Origin: Alteromonas sp. CI.11.F.A3
GTDB taxonomy: Bacteria; Pseudomonadota; Gammaproteobacteria; Enterobacterales; Alteromonadaceae
Direction of reading: 5' to 3'
Length of the DNA: 64,000 nt
Assembly (NCBI RefSeq): GCF_032925565.1
Contig: NZ_CP136708.1
Location: forward strand, 2,294,001 to 2,358,000
Shown here: positions 1 to 8,954 of the stretch, one piece after another
Layout: each line of letters begins with the position of its first letter
How positions within the stretch are numbered: position 1 is the stretch's first letter
Translations under genes and position numbers: made by a program
The notes under the pieces: generated by a model
The model's database searches: none
What the model was told of the DNA's origin: nothing
The model's input: the letters and a program-made list of their open reading frames with translations, nothing else

Positions 1-249
1 ATAGCCGCCATTATTGGCGGCTATGTGCTATCCGCACTCTCATCAATTTATTTAACCTACGGGTTGGTAAACTTACTATATATAAATGACGGCGTAGCAG
101 TGTTATCCGCTAGCATGCTGAGCTATATCGTATTTTTTGCTTTTTTCATTGCCAGCTTCGCGATTTCCAATATTGCAAAATGGTTAATTTTCTTAATCTT
201 ATTGATTGCAGTGGCAGTGTTATTTTTACCCTTGGTTGACGTACTGTGA
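1..249 (+). CDS. DUF3649-type small membrane protein, 5' end outside the window
   Basis: The reading frame is open from the first base of the window. It reads IAAIIGGYVLSALSS before the GTG at 25 that could otherwise be taken as the start, so the gene most likely begins upstream. The visible part is almost wholly hydrophobic, with about three membrane segments. It overlaps the next gene by GTGA. DUF3649 proteins typically precede a PepSY-TM protein and a DUF3325 protein in siderophore/iron-uptake loci, and exactly that order follows here. The family call rests on this order and on the GGY-type first helix. The molecular function is not known. Confidence 0.75.
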   Translation: MAAIIGGYVLSALSSIYLTYGLVNLLYINDGVAVLSASMLSYIVFFAFFIASFAISNIAKWLIFLILLIAVAVLFLPLVDVL

Positions 250-1922
250 AAACAACATTTAGAAAATCGATGATATGGCTTCACACATACTTAGGCTTAA
301 TAACCGGGTGGTTGCTGTTTACTATTTTTGTGACGGGAACCCTTAGCTATTTCACGCCAGAAATAACCTACTGGATGATGCCAGAGCGACAGGCTATCGT
401 GATAGATGAACAGCAACAAAACCAAGTTTATACACAAGGCCAGCGCTACCAAGTTGAGAAGTCTATAGACTACCTAGAAACGCACGCAACAAATGCCACT
501 TCATGGCGGGTTTATTTACCCACACAGCGAGATCATCATTGGTATGTTCAGTGGAGAGAAGGCAAAACGCGCCATTTAGTAAATTTTAATAAAGATGCCA
601 TACCCATAGAGACAACCACAGACACCAAAGGTGGCTTGTTTTTCAGAAACTTTCACTACACCTTGCAGCTAAGAGGCTACGGTGGGCGTTATATTGCAGG
701 GGTTGCTGCTATGGCCATGCTGCTTGCACTTTTTACCGGAATATATACCCACAGACGTTTTTTCAAAGATTTCTTCACTCTAAGAAAGGGTAAGGTAACA
801 AAGTGGACAACTGATTTTCATGCATTAATCGGCATCGTCACGCTGCCTTTCTGCTTAATGATTTGTATCAGCGCTATTATGATTTACGCCATTATGTACA
901 TGCCGTTTTCTGCCAATATGCATTTTGAAAAGGGCGAGCGGGGCGTTAATAAAGCCATTATTCCATCGTTGCCGCCGCTTGATAGTAATGCACAAGCGAT
1001 AAATAGACTAAGTGAAAACCAGGACATTGCTTATTCCGCTATTGTGACGAATCTGCAAGCCCAATGGCAAGAACCCAACGCTATCAGACGAATTACCGTA
1101 GAATCGCCATCCAAAATAAATAGCCGATTTATAGTGGAGCGTACTAAAAGCTTATCGGTTTCAAATCGCGCTGAGCGTTTGGTTTATTCGAGTTATACCG
1201 CAGCACCCCTTGAAGGTTATGCCGATGAAAGTGCGCCCGCCACGATTAGGCGAATAATGTATGGTTTACATCAAGCTAACTTCGCCACTATTGGTTTGCG
1301 CTGGCTACTATTTAGTTTAGGTGTATTAAGTTGTGCACTTATTGCAACTGGGTTAGTGATTTGGACTAACCAGCGCCGTATTAACTATCTTAAAGCTGTT
1401 GATATCCGTACTACTCCAGCGATAGGTAAAAACCCGAGCAAGCTCCCCATATCCCTACAGATTATGGAAAAAGGTAATGTGGTAGCAATAATGGGGCTCG
1501 CGATTGCCACGTCGGCTTTTTTATTAGCTAACAGAATAATACCCACAGAGGTAACTAATCGTTCAGGCTTCGAAATTAATACGTTTTTTATTACCTGGCT
1601 ATGCAGTGCAATTCACGCTGCTGTCAGGCCAATAAAATATGCATGGTATGAACAAGCATGCGCAGCCGCAATAAGTTATCTAGTGTTAGCGGGGGGAAGC
1701 GTGTGGCTCTTTTATGAGAGAACAATGCATGCATTTAATGCAGTAGATACAATATACCTGAGTTTTATGCTTATGTTCGGTATATGTAGCGTTGGGTTTA
1801 TTGCCTTAGCTTATTGGTTAAGAGGGCGTTTAGATTATAAAAGGACACCTTCTTATCTGTCTCGATTAAGCAGTGAAACTTGCACAAATGAGATTCAAAA
1901 TAATACAGAGAGTAAGCGGTAA
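246..1922 (+). CDS. PepSY-associated transmembrane protein (iron-uptake related)
   Basis: The protein has 558 residues. It opens with the classic PepSY-TM first helix, a Trp-Leu-His-Thr motif followed by a glycine-containing hydrophobic helix (residues 8-37). More membrane helices lie near residues 145-165, 190-215, 345-370 and in the last third, where four or five follow one another. A large non-membrane segment spans about residues 225-340. The family includes inner-membrane proteins, some shown to reduce ferric siderophores. The GTG start overlaps the upstream stop, and the downstream gene starts at the stop codon (TAATG), so the three genes are probably translationally coupled. Inferred role: an inner-membrane partner for iron-siderophore use. 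The TonB receptor expected upstream is not visible. Confidence 0.85.
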   Translation: MKTTFRKSMIWLHTYLGLITGWLLFTIFVTGTLSYFTPEITYWMMPERQAIVIDEQQQNQVYTQGQRYQVEKSIDYLETHATNATSWRVYLPTQRDHHWYVQWREGKTRHLVNFNKDAIPIETTTDTKGGLFFRNFHYTLQLRGYGGRYIAGVAAMAMLLALFTGIYTHRRFFKDFFTLRKGKVTKWTTDFHALIGIVTLPFCLMICISAIMIYAIMYMPFSANMHFEKGERGVNKAIIPSLPPLDSNAQAINRLSENQDIAYSAIVTNLQAQWQEPNAIRRITVESPSKINSRFIVERTKSLSVSNRAERLVYSSYTAAPLEGYADESAPATIRRIMYGLHQANFATIGLRWLLFSLGVLSCALIATGLVIWTNQRRINYLKAVDIRTTPAIGKNPSKLPISLQIMEKGNVVAIMGLAIATSAFLLANRIIPTEVTNRSGFEINTFFITWLCSAIHAAVRPIKYAWYEQACAAAISYLVLAGGSVWLFYERTMHAFNAVDTIYLSFMLMFGICSVGFIALAYWLRGRLDYKRTPSYLSRLSSETCTNEIQNNTESKR

Positions 1923-2209
1923 TGCTGGCAGTCACCGTTTTAATTATAGTCGGTATTAGTTTGCTCGCATTAGGAAGCAATAAGCATTTCAAGCGAGTGG
2001 GGTCGTTGTTTGGCCGTCAATTTAGTCGCAGTCGAAAACGTTATGTCCAAAACAGCATGCGTATTGGTGGGTGGCTATTGATGATGCTTTCTTTTGTTGA
2101 AATAGTAAACACGCCCGAACCGCTGGCAATATCACTGGTGTGGTGGTTTGCTTTAATCGCCGTAGCCATATTGTTAGTCGCGGTACTAATTAATCAGAAA
2201 AGTCCTTGA
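1922..2209 (+). CDS. DUF3325-type small membrane protein
   Basis: This 95-residue protein has an N-terminal helix (residues 1-18), a basic stretch rich in Arg and Lys (residues 20-45) and two more hydrophobic helices (about 47-60 and 70-90). Its ATG shares the last base of the PepSY-TM stop codon. The family is the usual third member of the DUF3649/PepSY/DUF3325 cassette of gammaproteobacterial iron-uptake loci. No catalytic residues can be named. The assignment rests on size, topology and gene order. Confidence 0.7.
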   Translation: MLAVTVLIIVGISLLALGSNKHFKRVGSLFGRQFSRSRKRYVQNSMRIGGWLLMMLSFVEIVNTPEPLAISLVWWFALIAVAILLVAVLINQKSP

Positions 2210-2224
2210 TAGCAATTGCAATGG

Positions 2225-3598
2225 CTAATCACTCTCACGTACTTCCAGCGCTTCAATATTAATAATAGTAGAGCGGTTTAGGGTTATTTTAAATCGCTGA
2301 ACTTGCTGCTGTTTTTGTTTGTTGGTATGCATTAGTACCACATTGATTTGATAGCGCCGTTCAACCGCCTGCTTAGTTATTTTATTGTTCTCTAATGAAT
2401 ACAGCCTACCTTCGCCTTTTTTCAGAAAGCGTATGAAGGGGGTGAGATTAAAATAGATACGTTGCTGTATGTCGTCGTAGCCAGGTAAGAAGCTTTTCGC
2501 ATTTACGCGGGTATCACTACGAAAGTGAAGCAACTGTGCAGCTTGTTTATTTTGCTGCCTGCGGGTTTGGTACAACTTATCAACCTGCTTAGGTAAATCT
2601 TTATTACGAATGTATTCAAGCCAAATAGTTTGGGTGGCAATTCTACTTTTATTTACACTGTGGCTATAAATAATCTTCCACTTCGGCAGACCTTTTTGAA
2701 TACGCCGCCAAATTACCCGAGTAATGTCTTCTTTAAAGATTTCTCTTAGCCCGTAAATAACACCAAGAATTCCCACGAAGGCCACTGTCACTTCAGTAAA
2801 GTTGGTACGTGCGTTTAGCACCAACACCATCACCGCAGCCATAATTACCGCTGTTACCGTACCCTTAACTAACCGGTTCAAATAGGTGTTGAGGCTTTTC
2901 GTTTTCTTTTGAAATACTACGCCGTATTCAATTAAACGCTGTAGTAGTCGCATTTTGTTAGTTATACGATTTGGATCGTCTAACGTAATCTGCGAGTTAT
3001 ATTGATTATCTGCACGGTACTGATTTTCTCGTCTACAAAAGTCGAAAAGAAATTTCCGCTCACTGGAATAATCGCTACTTTTCGGGGCAGAGGACAGCAA
3101 CTTTAAAAACGACTGTTCTACCTGCCAACTCAAATAATTATCAGCATTCTCAAAATACGCCCGTAACTTTTCATCAGAAGGGGTGTAGCGCCTAAGCTTT
3201 TTCAATAGATCTGAGGTTTGCTCTGCTAGCACAATGGCTTGTGGGTAAAACGATTTGCTATCTTTAATCTTTAGCGTTTGCTTTACATCGGTGTCGAGAG
3301 CAGTACGGATTTGATACGAGTACAAGTTTAGATTTAAGCGGTAATCACTTTGCTCGCCTTTTTTCTGACTAATAAAACGACTACGCACCAAGGGAACATG
3401 GAGTTGATCGGAATGATAAGCACTGTGGTTTTGAATACTGTGGTGAAAATACTGTTCTTCGGTGAGGGTCTTCGAGCTAATACCCATTTCATCAGGCAGT
3501 GAAAAAAACAGGTCAAGACGCTGATGATCACTCGGCTGTAGCTGATAATCGACTCTTAAAGACAGGTTTTCATCTTGTGTGAGTTTAATCTTGTGCAC
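2225..3598 (-). CDS. Conserved membrane protein of unknown function
   Basis: This 457-residue protein is not one I recognise. Residues 1-240 are hydrophilic and start with a stretch rich in beta-type residues. Two adjacent membrane helices follow (about 246-265 and 270-287, joined by a short loop). The C-terminal 170 residues are strongly basic, with many Lys-Arg-Gln runs. No signal peptide is visible. The layout suggests an inner-membrane protein with two cytoplasmic domains. It converges on the DUF3325 gene with only 15 bases between them. The 780 bases upstream of its start are the long betB leader region, so it does not belong to the choline block. Confidence 0.6.
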   Translation of the reverse strand: MHKIKLTQDENLSLRVDYQLQPSDHQRLDLFFSLPDEMGISSKTLTEEQYFHHSIQNHSAYHSDQLHVPLVRSRFISQKKGEQSDYRLNLNLYSYQIRTALDTDVKQTLKIKDSKSFYPQAIVLAEQTSDLLKKLRRYTPSDEKLRAYFENADNYLSWQVEQSFLKLLSSAPKSSDYSSERKFLFDFCRRENQYRADNQYNSQITLDDPNRITNKMRLLQRLIEYGVVFQKKTKSLNTYLNRLVKGTVTAVIMAAVMVLVLNARTNFTEVTVAFVGILGVIYGLREIFKEDITRVIWRRIQKGLPKWKIIYSHSVNKSRIATQTIWLEYIRNKDLPKQVDKLYQTRRQQNKQAAQLLHFRSDTRVNAKSFLPGYDDIQQRIYFNLTPFIRFLKKGEGRLYSLENNKITKQAVERRYQINVVLMHTNKQKQQQVQRFKITLNRSTIINIEALEVRESD

Positions 3599-3800
3599 TT
3601 AGGTAATTTTCGCCTTATTCATCACAGTGTTACCGCTTCTTACGAAAGTATGCACTAATTTGGTTTTGTTACGAACAATACTACGAATTATATCGCACTT
3701 ATAGGGCGCTATTATACTTTGAAACCATTCATGGCAAATAATTCTGTCTATCTACTTAAGCAATAAACACTGATTTCCACAAATTTTTTTGGTTGTTTTA

Positions 3801-3813
3801 TGAACGATCCATA
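3801..3813. promoter_or_regulatory. Weak BetI-like box
   Basis: TGAACGATCCAT shares the core TGAACGATC with the stronger box at 4090-4103, but the flanking half-site is degraded. It could be a secondary operator for choline-responsive control. It may also be chance in an AT-rich region. Confidence 0.3.
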
Positions 3814-4089
3814 GATTAGTGCTTAGTGTAAGAAATTGTTCGTGTTCTATCTAATCAGCAATTCTAAAAAGCGAATATTCTAACTGACTGTTGCAACCAC
3901 CCCTCAAAGCTGTACACAAATAAAACTAAATAGAAAGAATTCGGCTAATAAAAAAGCAAAGTGTACACATTTTAAACCCTCCGTTTCGGATAAAATAAAG
4001 CGCCTTAGATTTAGCTCAAATCAATTTTAAACAAATTCAGTCTTTGTCAACGTTGAATTATTAGTGTTATTCCCTTAGTATTTATTTTT

Positions 4090-4103
4090 ATTGAACGATC
4101 AAT
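4090..4103. promoter_or_regulatory. BetI-like operator box upstream of betBA
   Basis: ATTGAACGATCAAT is an inverted repeat with 5-base arms and a 4-base centre. It closely resembles the TTGAACG-type operator of BetI, the TetR-family choline-sensing repressor of bet genes in Escherichia coli and Vibrio. It lies about 340 bases before the chosen betB start, so a long leader or a second promoter is implied. The regulator itself is not encoded in this window. Confidence 0.5.
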
Positions 4104-4429
4104 TAATAAAAAATACACATTACTTAGATAGAGTTGAATGTCTTCTCTAGTCTTCAATACTGAATAGAATCGCTACTTGAATTAAAGTTTCGATGATTAA
4201 AGCTTCGATTGGCAGTTATATGAGGGTTTCAACGTATTTGTAGACTGCGGTGAAAACGCTATCTGTAAACGTTTTAAAAACAATTAACGGATTCAAGACG
4301 TTAATTAAACGGTATGTGTGTTATTCGAGCGCTCAGGCCTGCGTAAAGCAGTAAGCACGCCTGACGAAGTAAATTTGAACAATGTTAGCGAGTTCTAATC
4401 TGCTGACAGTTATCAAAATAGGTTTTAAT

Positions 4430-5893
4430 GTGACGACTCCGGTTTATCAAAATTTTATTCATGGCCAGTTCATTGCTAATAAAAGCGGCGAAACATTTGC
4501 GGTTAAAAACCCCGCTACCGACGATGTTATTTATCACGTTGAAGTGGCTGATGAAGCTGTTCAACAGGCGGCAATAGCAAGTGCAAAAGAAGGCTTTGCT
4601 ACTTGGTCTGCCATGGCACCGGTTGAACGCAGTCGTATTTTATTAAAAGCAGTAGCGTTACTACGCGAACGTAACGATGATCTGGCTAAAATTGAAGTGC
4701 TAGATACCGGTAAGCCTTGGCAAGAAGCTGAGTGTGTTGATGTTGTAACCGGTGCTGATGTCATTGAGTACTTTGCTGGCCTGGCTCCTACGCAAGTAGG
4801 CCAACAGCAGATGGTAGGCGAAGACTTCTACTACACACGAAAAGAGCCACTTGGTATTTGCGCAGGTATTGGCGCATGGAACTACCCATTACAAATTGCG
4901 TGCTGGAAATCAGGCCCTGCACTAGCGGCTGGCAACGCATTAATTTTCAAACCTTCAGAAGAAACACCATTAGGTGCCATTAAACTGGCTGAAATTTTCT
5001 TCGAAGCGGGCGTACCAGCAGGCGTGTTTAACGTTGTACAAGGTGCAGCAGAAGTAGGCCAATGGTTAACCCAAAACCCTGATATCGAAAAAGTGTCTTT
5101 CACTGGCGAAGTCGGTACAGGCAAAAAGGTTGTGGCTAGCGCAGCAGGTTCGTTAAAAGACGTGACTATGGAACTTGGCGGTAAATCGCCATTGTTGGTG
5201 TTTGAAGACGCCGACGTATCGCAAGCGGTCAGCGCTGCTATGCTGGGTAACTTTTATACCCAAGGTGAAGTTTGCACCAACTGTACACGAGTGTACGTAC
5301 ACAAATCCGTATACCAAGCGTTTATCGACGAACTTAAAGCTCGGACAGAAGAAAATATTATTGCAGGCGACCCGCTCGATCCGAATGTGAATTTAGGCGC
5401 GCTTATTTCTAAGAATCATCAAGACCTAGTGATGAGCTACATCAACAAAGGTGTAGAAGAAGGCGCGACCGTGTTAACCGGTGGTACAACCTTAAGCCCT
5501 GAGTCTGCGCCAAATGGCTACTTTGTGGCTCCTACCATTTTTACCGATTGCACCGATGACATGACGATAGTTAAAGAGGAAATCTTTGGCCCGGTAATGA
5601 GCGTGTTGGTGTTTGAAGATGAAGCCGATGTGATTAACCGTGCTAACAATACTCACTTAGGTTTGGCTGCTGGCGTATTTACCAAAGATATTAAACGCGC
5701 ACATCGTGTTATCCATAAGCTACAAGCGGGTATTTGTTGGATAAATAGCTATGGTAATTCACCGGCAGAAATGCCAGTTGGCGGCTATAAGCAATCGGGT
5801 ATTGGTCGTGAAAACGGGATAGAAACGCTAGATCACTACACACAAACGAAGTCAGTTTATGTAGGCATGACCGACATAGAGAGCCCATTTTAA
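4430..5893 (+). CDS. betB: Betaine aldehyde dehydrogenase
   Basis: The enzyme oxidises betaine aldehyde to glycine betaine with NAD(P)+ and acts with BetA in making the osmoprotectant from choline. Long stretches match BetB: the Rossmann segment [14 protein letters not shown], the catalytic-glutamate motif ELGGKSP, the catalytic cysteine in GEVCTNC and the closing [14 protein letters not shown]. An upstream in-frame ATG at 4382 would give 503 residues but has no clear ribosome site. The GTG at 4430 gives 487 residues, near the 490 of the E. coli enzyme, and has an AGG-containing site 9 bases before it, so I prefer it. The stop overlaps the betA start (TAATG), so the two genes are coupled. Confidence 0.95.
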   Translation: MTTPVYQNFIHGQFIANKSGETFAVKNPATDDVIYHVEVADEAVQQAAIASAKEGFATWSAMAPVERSRILLKAVALLRERNDDLAKIEVLDTGKPWQEAECVDVVTGADVIEYFAGLAPTQVGQQQMVGEDFYYTRKEPLGICAGIGAWNYPLQIACWKSGPALAAGNALIFKPSEETPLGAIKLAEIFFEAGVPAGVFNVVQGAAEVGQWLTQNPDIEKVSFTGEVGTGKKVVASAAGSLKDVTMELGGKSPLLVFEDADVSQAVSAAMLGNFYTQGEVCTNCTRVYVHKSVYQAFIDELKARTEENIIAGDPLDPNVNLGALISKNHQDLVMSYINKGVEEGATVLTGGTTLSPESAPNGYFVAPTIFTDCTDDMTIVKEEIFGPVMSVLVFEDEADVINRANNTHLGLAAGVFTKDIKRAHRVIHKLQAGICWINSYGNSPAEMPVGGYKQSGIGRENGIETLDHYTQTKSVYVGMTDIESPF

Positions 5894-7563
5894 TGAGTAA
5901 GCAAGCATATGATTACATCATAGTGGGTGCTGGCTCTGCAGGTTGTGTGTTGGCTAACCGACTATCAGAAGACGCGAACAACAACGTGCTTTTGTTAGAA
6001 ACCGGCGGCAGTGATAAAAGCATTTTTATTAAAATGCCAACAGCATTGTCGATTCCGATGAATAGCGATAAATACGCATGGCAGTTTCACACCGAAGAAG
6101 AGCCGTTTCTAGATAACCGTAAAATGCATTGCCCTCGAGGTAAGGTATTGGGTGGTTCTTCATCTATAAACGGCATGGTATACGTTCGCGGCCATGCAAA
6201 AGATTTCGATGAGTGGGAAGAACACGGCGCACAAGGCTGGAACTACCAAGCTTGTTTACCCTATTTCCAAAAAGCCGAGTCTTTCTATTTAGGTAAAGAT
6301 GAATACCGAGGTGGAAAGGGCCCGTTAGGGGTTAATAATGGCAATGAAATGGCCAATCCTTTATACACCGCTTTTATAAAGGCGGGACAGGAAGCCGGCT
6401 ACGCAGAAACGGCAGACTATAACGCTGCTCAGCAAGAAGGCTTTGGGCCTATGCACATGACCGTGAAAGACGGCGTGCGCAGTTCAGCCAGTCGTGAATA
6501 TTTAGATCCAGTCAAATCCCGCAAAAACTTAACATTAGTGACCGGTGCGTTGGCCGAAAAAGTCCTACTTGATGGCAAAAAAGCTGTGGGTGTGCAGTAC
6601 AGCGTAAACGGTAAACGTATTACTGCAAAAGCGAATAAAGAAGTGGTGCTTAGTGCAGGCTCTATTGGCTCGCCACATCTTCTACAACTTTCGGGCATTG
6701 GCGACAGCGACACCCTTAAAGCCGCTGGCGTAGAAGTTAAGCATCACTTGCCGGGGGTAGGGCAGAATCTACAAGACCATTTAGAGTTCTACTTCCAATA
6801 CAAGTGCAAACAGCCTATTACGCTAAATGGCAAATTAGGGCTGATTTCAAAAGGCTTAATTGGTGCGCGTTGGATGTTTACTCGCAAGGGGCTAGGGGCT
6901 ACCAATCACTTTGAGTCTTGTGCGTTTATTCGCTCGAAGCCAGGTGTTGAATGGCCTGATATCCAATATCACTTCTTACCAGCCGCTATGCGTTACGATG
7001 GGCGCAGTGCCTTTGATGGTCATGGTTTTCAGGTGCATGTTGGTCACAACAAGCCTAAAAGCCGCGGTGCCGTAACCATTAAAACGGCTAACCCTACCGA
7101 CGCACCCAAAATTCAGTTCAATTACTTGCAGCATCAAGATGACATTGAAGGCTTTCGTGCCTGCGTGCGCTTGACCCGTGAAATTATTGAACAAAGTGCG
7201 TTTGACGATTACCGAGAAGATGAAATTCAACCTGGTAAGCATATTCAAACTGACGAAGAAATTGATGCATTTGTGCGCCAAGCAGTAGAAAGCGCCTATC
7301 ATCCGTCGTGCTCATGCAAAATGGGTGAAGATGCCATGGCAGTTGTGAACTCTAATACGCAAGTGCATGGTATTGAGAGCCTACGGGTAGTGGATTCTTC
7401 AATTTTCCCAACAGTACCAAACGGTAACTTGAACGCGCCCACTATAATGGTGGCTGAAAAAGCGGCCGATTTGATATTGGGCAAGCCAGCAGTAACGCAT
7501 TCACAGGTTAACGTTGCTATATCAACTAATTGGGAAACGGTTCAGCGCAATTCAACGATTTAA
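5893..7563 (+). CDS. betA: Choline dehydrogenase (GMC oxidoreductase)
   Basis: The protein has 556 residues, the usual BetA length. The FAD-binding GAGSAG motif is at residues 12-17. The GMC signature beginning [19 protein letters not shown] lies at about residues 83-101. The C-terminal catalytic region holds the His of [10 protein letters not shown] and the Asn/His region around [10 protein letters not shown]. BetA is a membrane-associated flavoenzyme that oxidises choline to betaine aldehyde and passes electrons to the respiratory chain. It directly follows betB with a one-base overlap. No betI is present in the operon. The assignment is secure, although GMC family members with other alcohol substrates exist. 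Confidence 0.95.
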   Translation: MSKQAYDYIIVGAGSAGCVLANRLSEDANNNVLLLETGGSDKSIFIKMPTALSIPMNSDKYAWQFHTEEEPFLDNRKMHCPRGKVLGGSSSINGMVYVRGHAKDFDEWEEHGAQGWNYQACLPYFQKAESFYLGKDEYRGGKGPLGVNNGNEMANPLYTAFIKAGQEAGYAETADYNAAQQEGFGPMHMTVKDGVRSSASREYLDPVKSRKNLTLVTGALAEKVLLDGKKAVGVQYSVNGKRITAKANKEVVLSAGSIGSPHLLQLSGIGDSDTLKAAGVEVKHHLPGVGQNLQDHLEFYFQYKCKQPITLNGKLGLISKGLIGARWMFTRKGLGATNHFESCAFIRSKPGVEWPDIQYHFLPAAMRYDGRSAFDGHGFQVHVGHNKPKSRGAVTIKTANPTDAPKIQFNYLQHQDDIEGFRACVRLTREIIEQSAFDDYREDEIQPGKHIQTDEEIDAFVRQAVESAYHPSCSCKMGEDAMAVVNSNTQVHGIESLRVVDSSIFPTVPNGNLNAPTIMVAEKAADLILGKPAVTHSQVNVAISTNWETVQRNSTI

Positions 7564-7665
7564 CCTGAGCCGCTTACACGTGCCAAAAAGGCATTTTTGG
7601 TGCGTATGGAAATATAAAAACAGGAAGAAAGATGAAGCATTATCGATTTTTTTGGGGAGCAAGTA

Positions 7666-8883
7666 ATGACCTTATGGCTTAATGCTGGGATCATTTTTAC
7701 CCTACTAGCCATTGTGGTTATTCTCGCTAAATGGGGAAATGTGAAGTGTATCGGTGTAACACCGGTTAGACTTTTCACCTTTATCGCCATTCTATTTACC
7801 TCGGGCTTAGATGTTGGCTTAATCATGTTTCCGCTCACTGAGTTCGGGGGCTATGAAAACGTAACAGCGAATCCTGAATATGCCTTTACCAATCCTATCG
7901 CCATTGAATTTGGCTATTGGGGCTTCCTTATTTGGGGCTTCTATTTTCTTACGTGTTTTTATTTTTGCGTAGTAGAGCCTAAGGTTAAGTTTTTCGAAAT
8001 ACCTCTGGTGAAGTTTATCAATAACGTTGTCATTATTGGTACCTGTGCATTCACCGCGTTTTTGCTTTTATCAAATCTGCCATGGTATTTACCTGCTTTA
8101 GGGGATGGTGAATCAATAATCCCCGTTTTCTATTTAATCGTATTTGCTGCTATCTGCTTTGCAGTTTACTCAAGTACTGACATCAAATACGTACGATTGT
8201 TGAGTATTTCTACCACCTGGTTGTTCATCGCACTAATTGGCTTTATGTGGGCAGGCGCTTTTCTAGGAAGCGATAGCCAAATTGCCGCATTTACCCACAA
8301 TTTGGAACTAATAGGCAGTTATTTTGGAAACATAGAACATTTTGTATTGCCGCTAAATGATTACCATGAATTTTACTTATTTTGGTGGTTTGCGTGGAGC
8401 ATCATGATTGGGCAATTTACCTCTCGCTTTGTAGGAGGGTTGAAAACCTATCAAGTGCTAGGCGCAATGCTGGTATTTCCTTCTATACCGATTGCTGTCT
8501 GGTTTAGCGTTATTTATCAGTACCACGAGGCAGGCATTCCAACCACAGGGTTGAAAAATTTTGCGATGGCCTTTGTGGGGATAGTGTTCGTTATTAACTC
8601 CCTAGATTCGCTTATTCGTTTGTATACCGACAATTTGAATTTGACTGTCAAACGGTTCGGGAAGCTTAAGTACATTGGGTTTAACGTAATCATACTGTCG
8701 TTACTTACCCTGCTTTTCAAATTAGAGTTCCTACAGATTCAGTGGGTTGGTGCACTAGTTATTGGTCTGTTCTTTAGCTGCGCAATTTTCATGCTGTACC
8801 GTAAGCCAAGAACAGTAAAAAATATCGATAGTTCACCGAAAGACAACAAAATTGATTTCACAAAAATAGATTCAGGGCAGTAA
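7666..8883 (+). CDS. Short, divergent BCCT-like (choline/betaine) transporter
   Basis: The 405-residue protein has about 11-12 hydrophobic helices. Two places keep BCCT features. The segment SGLDVGLIMFPLTEF aligns with the GMGIGLMFFGVAEP helix of full BetT. FWWFAWSIMIGQFTSRFVGG aligns with the BCCT signature WWLAWAPFVGLFIARIS. It lacks the long C-terminal domain of BetT and has Asp-Val in place of the glycine-rich Gly-Ile. A GGGGAG ribosome site precedes the ATG. It sits 102 bases after betA and 71 bases before a TonB receptor, which supports a role in choline-type uptake. The divergence means the substrate is inferred only. Confidence 0.7.
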   Translation: MTLWLNAGIIFTLLAIVVILAKWGNVKCIGVTPVRLFTFIAILFTSGLDVGLIMFPLTEFGGYENVTANPEYAFTNPIAIEFGYWGFLIWGFYFLTCFYFCVVEPKVKFFEIPLVKFINNVVIIGTCAFTAFLLLSNLPWYLPALGDGESIIPVFYLIVFAAICFAVYSSTDIKYVRLLSISTTWLFIALIGFMWAGAFLGSDSQIAAFTHNLELIGSYFGNIEHFVLPLNDYHEFYLFWWFAWSIMIGQFTSRFVGGLKTYQVLGAMLVFPSIPIAVWFSVIYQYHEAGIPTTGLKNFAMAFVGIVFVINSLDSLIRLYTDNLNLTVKRFGKLKYIGFNVIILSLLTLLFKLEFLQIQWVGALVIGLFFSCAIFMLYRKPRTVKNIDSSPKDNKIDFTKIDSGQ

Positions 8884-8954
8884 ACGTCTTGAACAAAAAC
8901 ATTACTTTACATTTAAAACACTTAATAGAACAAAACACACTTAACGGGAGTTTT

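Larger units (their letters stand above)
3599..4429. other. Long AT-rich intergenic region upstream of betB
   Basis: About 830 bases without a convincing gene on either strand. It contains the two BetI-like boxes listed separately and an imperfect inverted repeat AAAACG/CGTTTT at about 4253-4274. It separates the divergent unknown membrane protein gene from betBA. A betI regulator gene, often found here in other bacteria, is absent. Confidence 0.6.

Noticed and set aside
1798..1992. Minus-strand open frame across the PepSY/DUF3325 junction
   Set aside because: It lies inside two well-supported genes on the other strand and has no family pattern.
8889..8954. Longer TonB receptor from a TTG start
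   Set aside because: The added residues precede a complete signal peptide, and the ATG at 8955 has a good ribosome site.
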